Positions 60,710 to 64,000 of a stretch of DNA of 64,000 nt are shown piece by piece. A program made the translations under genes and the position numbers. Positions within the stretch are counted from its first letter, which is position 1; the number at the start of each line of letters is the position of its first letter. The notes beneath the pieces are model-generated. The model saw only the letters and a program-made list of their open reading frames with translations. It ran no database searches and was not told where the DNA came from. This stretch comes from Kaistella sp. (lineage in GTDB: Bacteria; Bacteroidota; Bacteroidia; Flavobacteriales; Weeksellaceae): positions 1-64,000 of the forward strand of contig JAIBEW010000027.1 of NCBI GenBank assembly GCA_019459085.1, in the 5' to 3' direction.

Positions 60710-62086
60710 CTACCAGTTTTTATCAATCATATAAACGATCTGCGCCATCGTAACAGCACCGAGCATCAGTTCACGGCGGTTCACTTTTTCAAACGTATCC
60801 TCGCTGGTATGGTGAATGTCGAAATACCGCTGCATGTCGGGAACGAGTTCGGCCAAAGGAACGCCCAGTTTCTTCAAAGGCACAATGTCCTGGCCCGCAT
60901 ATGTCTGGTCAAAATCATAAACGCCGTACGGCAGAAAATAGTTTTTCCACGCGAAAACCAGTCTTCTTCGCTGCGGAATCATATCAAGAGAAATTCCGCG
61001 CGGAGAAAATCCTCCCGCGTCACTTTCGATCGCAAAAATATGTTTCTCTTCTTTCTTTTTTACCTGAGCTGCGTACGTTTCGCCGCCGTGCACTCCGTTT
61101 TCTTCGTTAGCAAAGAGCACCACGCGGATCGTATGATTGTTTTCAATATTGAGTTTTCTGAAAGTTCTTAACACTTCCAGGCACTGTACCACGCCGGCTC
61201 CGTTGTCGTGCGCCCCTTCGCTGATGTCCCACGAATCGAGGTGGGCGCCTACTACAATCACGCTTTTATCTCTGTTGCCCGGAATCTCGCCGATGACATT
61301 ATGATTGATCATTTCGCCTTTGATGCCGGAAGTCGTGTTTAGTTTGGCGAAAACCTTCTGTTTGGTTAGACTTTTTTCAAGTTCATCTGCCGCTTTCGCG
61401 CTGATGGAAATGGCAGGAACTTTACTCTTATCATCCTGATCGTAATACATGCTTCCGGTATGTGGAACATCATCAAAAGCGGATGTAAGGGATCTTGTAA
61501 TCACGGCTTTCGCGCCTCTTTTTCCAACCAGCGATGGGGTGGACCATCGGTATTTTCCGGCCAGCATATACGCATCTGCCGTATTTACAATGCTTTGGTC
61601 GAACGGATAATTGAAGAAGACAATCTTTCCTTTTATATCTTTCGACATTAAATTATTGAATTCCTGAATGCTTTTTACGAGCAGAATTTCCCCTTCCAGG
61701 TCTTTGCCACCGGTGCCTTCAGAATTTCCCAAGGAAAGCATTCGGAGACTCTGCCATTTTCCCGAGGAAGTTTTAATCTGTAACGATTCTCTTCCGCGTT
61801 CCCAAATTGGAACCACCACTTCCTGTTTCCAGATGTTTTCCGCACCGGCTTCCTTCAGTTTTTGTTCCGCCCAGGTCACGGCTTGTTCATAACCTTTAGT
61901 ACCGCTGAAACGTGGACCTACCTGTTTTGTAAGTTCTCTGAGGTTTTCGTAGGAGTTGCTGTTGAGCAGAATTTCATCAGAAATCCTCTTAAATTCTACA
62001 GGGTAAGAGATCTTCTGAACCGGCTTTTTCTGTGAAAAGAAAAATCCACCCAAAAAGAGTGGAAGGAGGGTGAGCAGTTTCTTCAT
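60710..62086 (-). CDS. Secreted M28-family zinc aminopeptidase
   Basis: A 458-residue peptidase with a signal peptide (residues 1-18). A PA-like insertion lies near 120-250, and the catalytic M28 domain follows (about 262-455) with VVGAHLDSWD, GAHDNGAGVVQ and VVLFANEENGVHGGETY as metal ligands and general base. Downstream are AIESDAGGFSPRG and DIHHTSEDTFEKV. It removes N-terminal residues from extracellular peptides. An intact signal and complete metal site favour an active enzyme. The gene is isolated from serA/DUF1015 by 48 bp. Confidence 0.92.
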   Translation of the reverse strand: MKKLLTLLPLFLGGFFFSQKKPVQKISYPVEFKRISDEILLNSNSYENLRELTKQVGPRFSGTKGYEQAVTWAEQKLKEAGAENIWKQEVVVPIWERGRESLQIKTSSGKWQSLRMLSLGNSEGTGGKDLEGEILLVKSIQEFNNLMSKDIKGKIVFFNYPFDQSIVNTADAYMLAGKYRWSTPSLVGKRGAKAVITRSLTSAFDDVPHTGSMYYDQDDKSKVPAISISAKAADELEKSLTKQKVFAKLNTTSGIKGEMINHNVIGEIPGNRDKSVIVVGAHLDSWDISEGAHDNGAGVVQCLEVLRTFRKLNIENNHTIRVVLFANEENGVHGGETYAAQVKKKEEKHIFAIESDAGGFSPRGISLDMIPQRRRLVFAWKNYFLPYGVYDFDQTYAGQDIVPLKKLGVPLAELVPDMQRYFDIHHTSEDTFEKVNRRELMLGAVTMAQIVYMIDKNW

Positions 62087-62134
62087 TAAACTTTAGTTTG
62101 GTAAGGCTAAATGTATAAAAAAATTTATAAAACG

Positions 62135-63376
62135 CTATTTCATGTCGTACATCACGAGTGCGGTAATGAGTTTGGGTTCGATATAGGTGCATTTCGGAGG
62201 CATGATGAGCTTTAAATCTGAAATCTTGATCATATCATTAAAGCTGACCGGATAAATGCCGAAACCGACTTTAAAATCTCCTGTATCAACAATATCTTTC
62301 ATTTTGACAATACCGTCCAGATTCGAGCTTCCCTTTACATAACTGATCTTGTCGGAACTGTCGGTGTTTTCGATTTCGAGGATATCCTGAAGAATGTATT
62401 TTTCGAGCAGATGATGATCCAGATTGTCCAAAGACATTTCCGGAGACCGGAGTTGGTGTTTCACATGCAGGGAATAGAATTTCCCGTCAAGATACATGGA
62501 AATGTGAAATTTTTGAGACGAATAATACATAGAGTCTCCCTTTTCGTGAATGTTGAATGATTTTTCGAGTTTTTTAAGAAACTCTTTCGCGGTTAAACCG
62601 TTCAGATCTTTCACGACCCTGTTGTAATCATGTATTTTGATAGACTGATTCGAAACAATGAAACTGAAAACGAAATTATACGGTTCTGTTCCCGTATGTT
62701 TCTTGTTTCTTTCCTTATGCATTTTGGAATTAAGCGCTGTGGAGCCGATCCGGTGATGACCGTCGGCAATATAAAATGAATCCACCTGGTCCAGCACTTC
62801 TTTGAACTGCTGCATCTTCAGACGGTTATCGATCTTCCAGATTTTGTGCTTGATGCCTTTGCTGTCGTGATAATTGAGCAGCGGAACGTTTTTTTCTTCA
62901 TGGTTCATGAGCAGTTCCACCTTTGAATTGGCCGGATAGGTAAGCAAAACAGGTTCTGCCTGAAGGTTTACTTTGTCCAGATAATGGGCCAGTTTCTGTT
63001 TTTTCTGAGGAATCGTACTTTCATGCCTTTTAATTTTTCCGCTCCAGAAATCCTCTACCGAAACCAGTCCCAAAAGTCCGCGAAACACGGTTTTGTCGGG
63101 TTTTATCTGTTCGTAAAGATAGTAGGAAGAAGAATCCTGAACGAGTTTTTTATCTTCCAGAAGTTCTTCGAAATTGGCGCGTACTTTTCTCAGATTCCGG
63201 TCGATATCCTTTGATTTGCTCACGACGTAGGGCTTGATCATCTGCACGTAAGAGGAATCTTCCTGTGCTTTTTTGGTGATTTCTTCCTGCGTGAAATTGT
63301 CTAAAGGATGGGTAGGGAAGACTTCAACGAAATCCTCGTTGGGTCTGATCCCGCGAAAAGGTTTAAAAATAGGCAT
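62135..63376 (-). CDS. DUF1015-family protein
   Basis: A 413-residue protein. The start MPIFKPFRGIRPNEDF, the SKDIDRNLRKVRANFEEL helix, HESTIPQKKQKL and the central FYIADGHHRIGSTALN, with GHHR, are the marks of the family. Members occur next to serA/serC in Bacteroidota and are thought to be kinase-related SerK-type proteins; some archaeal relatives phosphorylate serine. It starts 1 bp after the serA stop, so the two are coupled. A role in serine metabolism is plausible. Confidence 0.88.
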   Translation of the reverse strand: MPIFKPFRGIRPNEDFVEVFPTHPLDNFTQEEITKKAQEDSSYVQMIKPYVVSKSKDIDRNLRKVRANFEELLEDKKLVQDSSSYYLYEQIKPDKTVFRGLLGLVSVEDFWSGKIKRHESTIPQKKQKLAHYLDKVNLQAEPVLLTYPANSKVELLMNHEEKNVPLLNYHDSKGIKHKIWKIDNRLKMQQFKEVLDQVDSFYIADGHHRIGSTALNSKMHKERNKKHTGTEPYNFVFSFIVSNQSIKIHDYNRVVKDLNGLTAKEFLKKLEKSFNIHEKGDSMYYSSQKFHISMYLDGKFYSLHVKHQLRSPEMSLDNLDHHLLEKYILQDILEIENTDSSDKISYVKGSSNLDGIVKMKDIVDTGDFKVGFGIYPVSFNDMIKISDLKLIMPPKCTYIEPKLITALVMYDMK

Positions 63377-63377
63377 G

Positions 63378-64000
63378 TTATATCTTTAATTTCTTTTTAA
63401 TATCAATAATCTGAACCGCCAGTTCGGCAGCGATTTTTTCCTGTGCATCTACCGTATTCCCGCCGACATGAGGCGAAAGAGAAAGATTCGGATTCATCAG
63501 AAGCGGAAGTTCCGGGCTCGGTTCGTTCTCGAAAACGTCCAAAGCGGCGCCGGAAACTTTTCCAGACTCAATGAAATCGAGTAGGGCCACTTCATTCAGC
63601 ACACCACCTCGTGCGGTGTTGACGATAAAGACCCCATCTTTCATTTTTTCAAACTGCGGGGTATCTAAAATGTAATCGGAAGTTTTTGGAGTATTGATGC
63701 TGATAAAATCGGCTTCCTTCAGAAACTCATCCAGATTATCAGTAGATCTGATTTCAAAATCTACCTTCTGACCGTCGAAAAATTCAAGTGAAATCTTTTT
63801 TGTGCGGGGTTTTCTGGTGAGGACTTTCACCTTCATTCCCAGTGAAATGCCCATTTTTACAACTTCCATCCCAATTCCGCCAAAGCCGATCACTCCTAAA
63901 GTTTTTCCTTCAAGTTCAACCGCTTTCGAGAATGATTTTTTAAGGGCATTGAAATGGGTGTCGCCTTCGAGAGGCATCAGTCGGTTTGATTCATGAAGAA
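63378..64000 (-). CDS. serA: D-3-phosphoglycerate dehydrogenase, N-terminus beyond the window
   Basis: A partial 2-hydroxyacid dehydrogenase. The visible 207 residues hold the NAD-binding fold (LGVIGFGGIGMEVVK), FISINTPKTSDYI, VNTARGGVLNEVAL and the catalytic Glu/His pair in ALDVFENEPSPE and LSPHVGGNT. The frame is open to the window edge (LHESNRLMPLEG reads through), so the ATG at 63977 is internal. There is no ACT domain after residue 199, as in the short form of the enzyme. Cotranscription with the DUF1015 gene fits the serine pathway. Confidence 0.9.
   Translation of the reverse strand, partial: LHESNRLMPLEGDTHFNALKKSFSKAVELEGKTLGVIGFGGIGMEVVKMGISLGMKVKVLTRKPRTKKISLEFFDGQKVDFEIRSTDNLDEFLKEADFISINTPKTSDYILDTPQFEKMKDGVFIVNTARGGVLNEVALLDFIESGKVSGAALDVFENEPSPELPLLMNPNLSLSPHVGGNTVDAQEKIAAELAVQIIDIKKKLKI

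Overview
The window looks like a chromosome segment of a Bacteroidota bacterium of the family Weeksellaceae, most like the Chryseobacterium/Kaistella group (inferred, not searched). The evidence is the TAnnTTTG-type promoter boxes, frequent absence of Shine-Dalgarno sites, Bacteroidota-type families (DUF2911, DUF4294, stand-alone MnmD, bifunctional DAHP synthase/chorismate mutase) and low G+C except for one block.

Layout. 1-8690 is an AT-rich accessory block, almost all on the minus strand. It holds a two-membrane-segment 'mobilome' zinc-finger protein with a small partner, two orphan genes separated by large imperfect palindromes, and an operon of an 844-residue protein, a 663-residue polymorphic-toxin-like protein and its likely immunity protein. 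8690-15700 is clearly G+C-richer: an orphan family protein, a Tet-like MFS exporter, a P-type cation ATPase, a TatA/B protein, a PAP2 phosphatase and a TPR protein. 15696-20610 is core (rlmH, yihY, nhaA, spoT-like).

21273-26994 is a tightly coupled seven-gene minus-strand operon: acyl carrier protein, ketosynthase, dehydratase, FabI-like reductase, type III polyketide synthase, methyltransferase and flavoprotein. It reads as a pathway that builds its own acyl starter and passes it to a type III PKS, with tailoring to a phenolic lipid, pyrone or quinone. acs follows upstream. 29147-35015 is the pyrB-carA-carB pyrimidine operon; it is preceded by a 24-codon leader ORF whose stop codon lies in a terminator hairpin (pyrL-like attenuation) and is interrupted between carA and carB by a frameshifted four-helix-bundle gene.

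35084-38049 carries an ECF sigma/RskA anti-sigma pair beside a decayed fasciclin gene, a DUF2911 protein and a toxin-antitoxin pair with a truncated toxin. 38158-43848 is DNA repair and core metabolism (ada, holA, trxB, crcB). 43956-49176 has tRNA-Ser(UGA) and a LexA-like repressor divergent from a dinB-dnaE2 mutagenesis cassette across a perfect inverted-repeat operator. 49272-50959 is dnaX, split at an A10 run that probably makes gamma and tau by slippage. 50982-64000 is core: aroG-CM, rsgA, ndk, rpe, M42 peptidase, DUF4294, S1/P1 nuclease, NUDIX, mnmD, ilvE, a cyclophilin-FKBP double isomerase, an M28 peptidase, DUF1015 and a serA-like dehydrogenase cut by the window end.

Two themes recur. 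Several genes start only 4-7 nt after a TAnnTTTG box, implying leaderless transcripts. Short repeat families sit against gene ends and in places encode the last or first residues of proteins.
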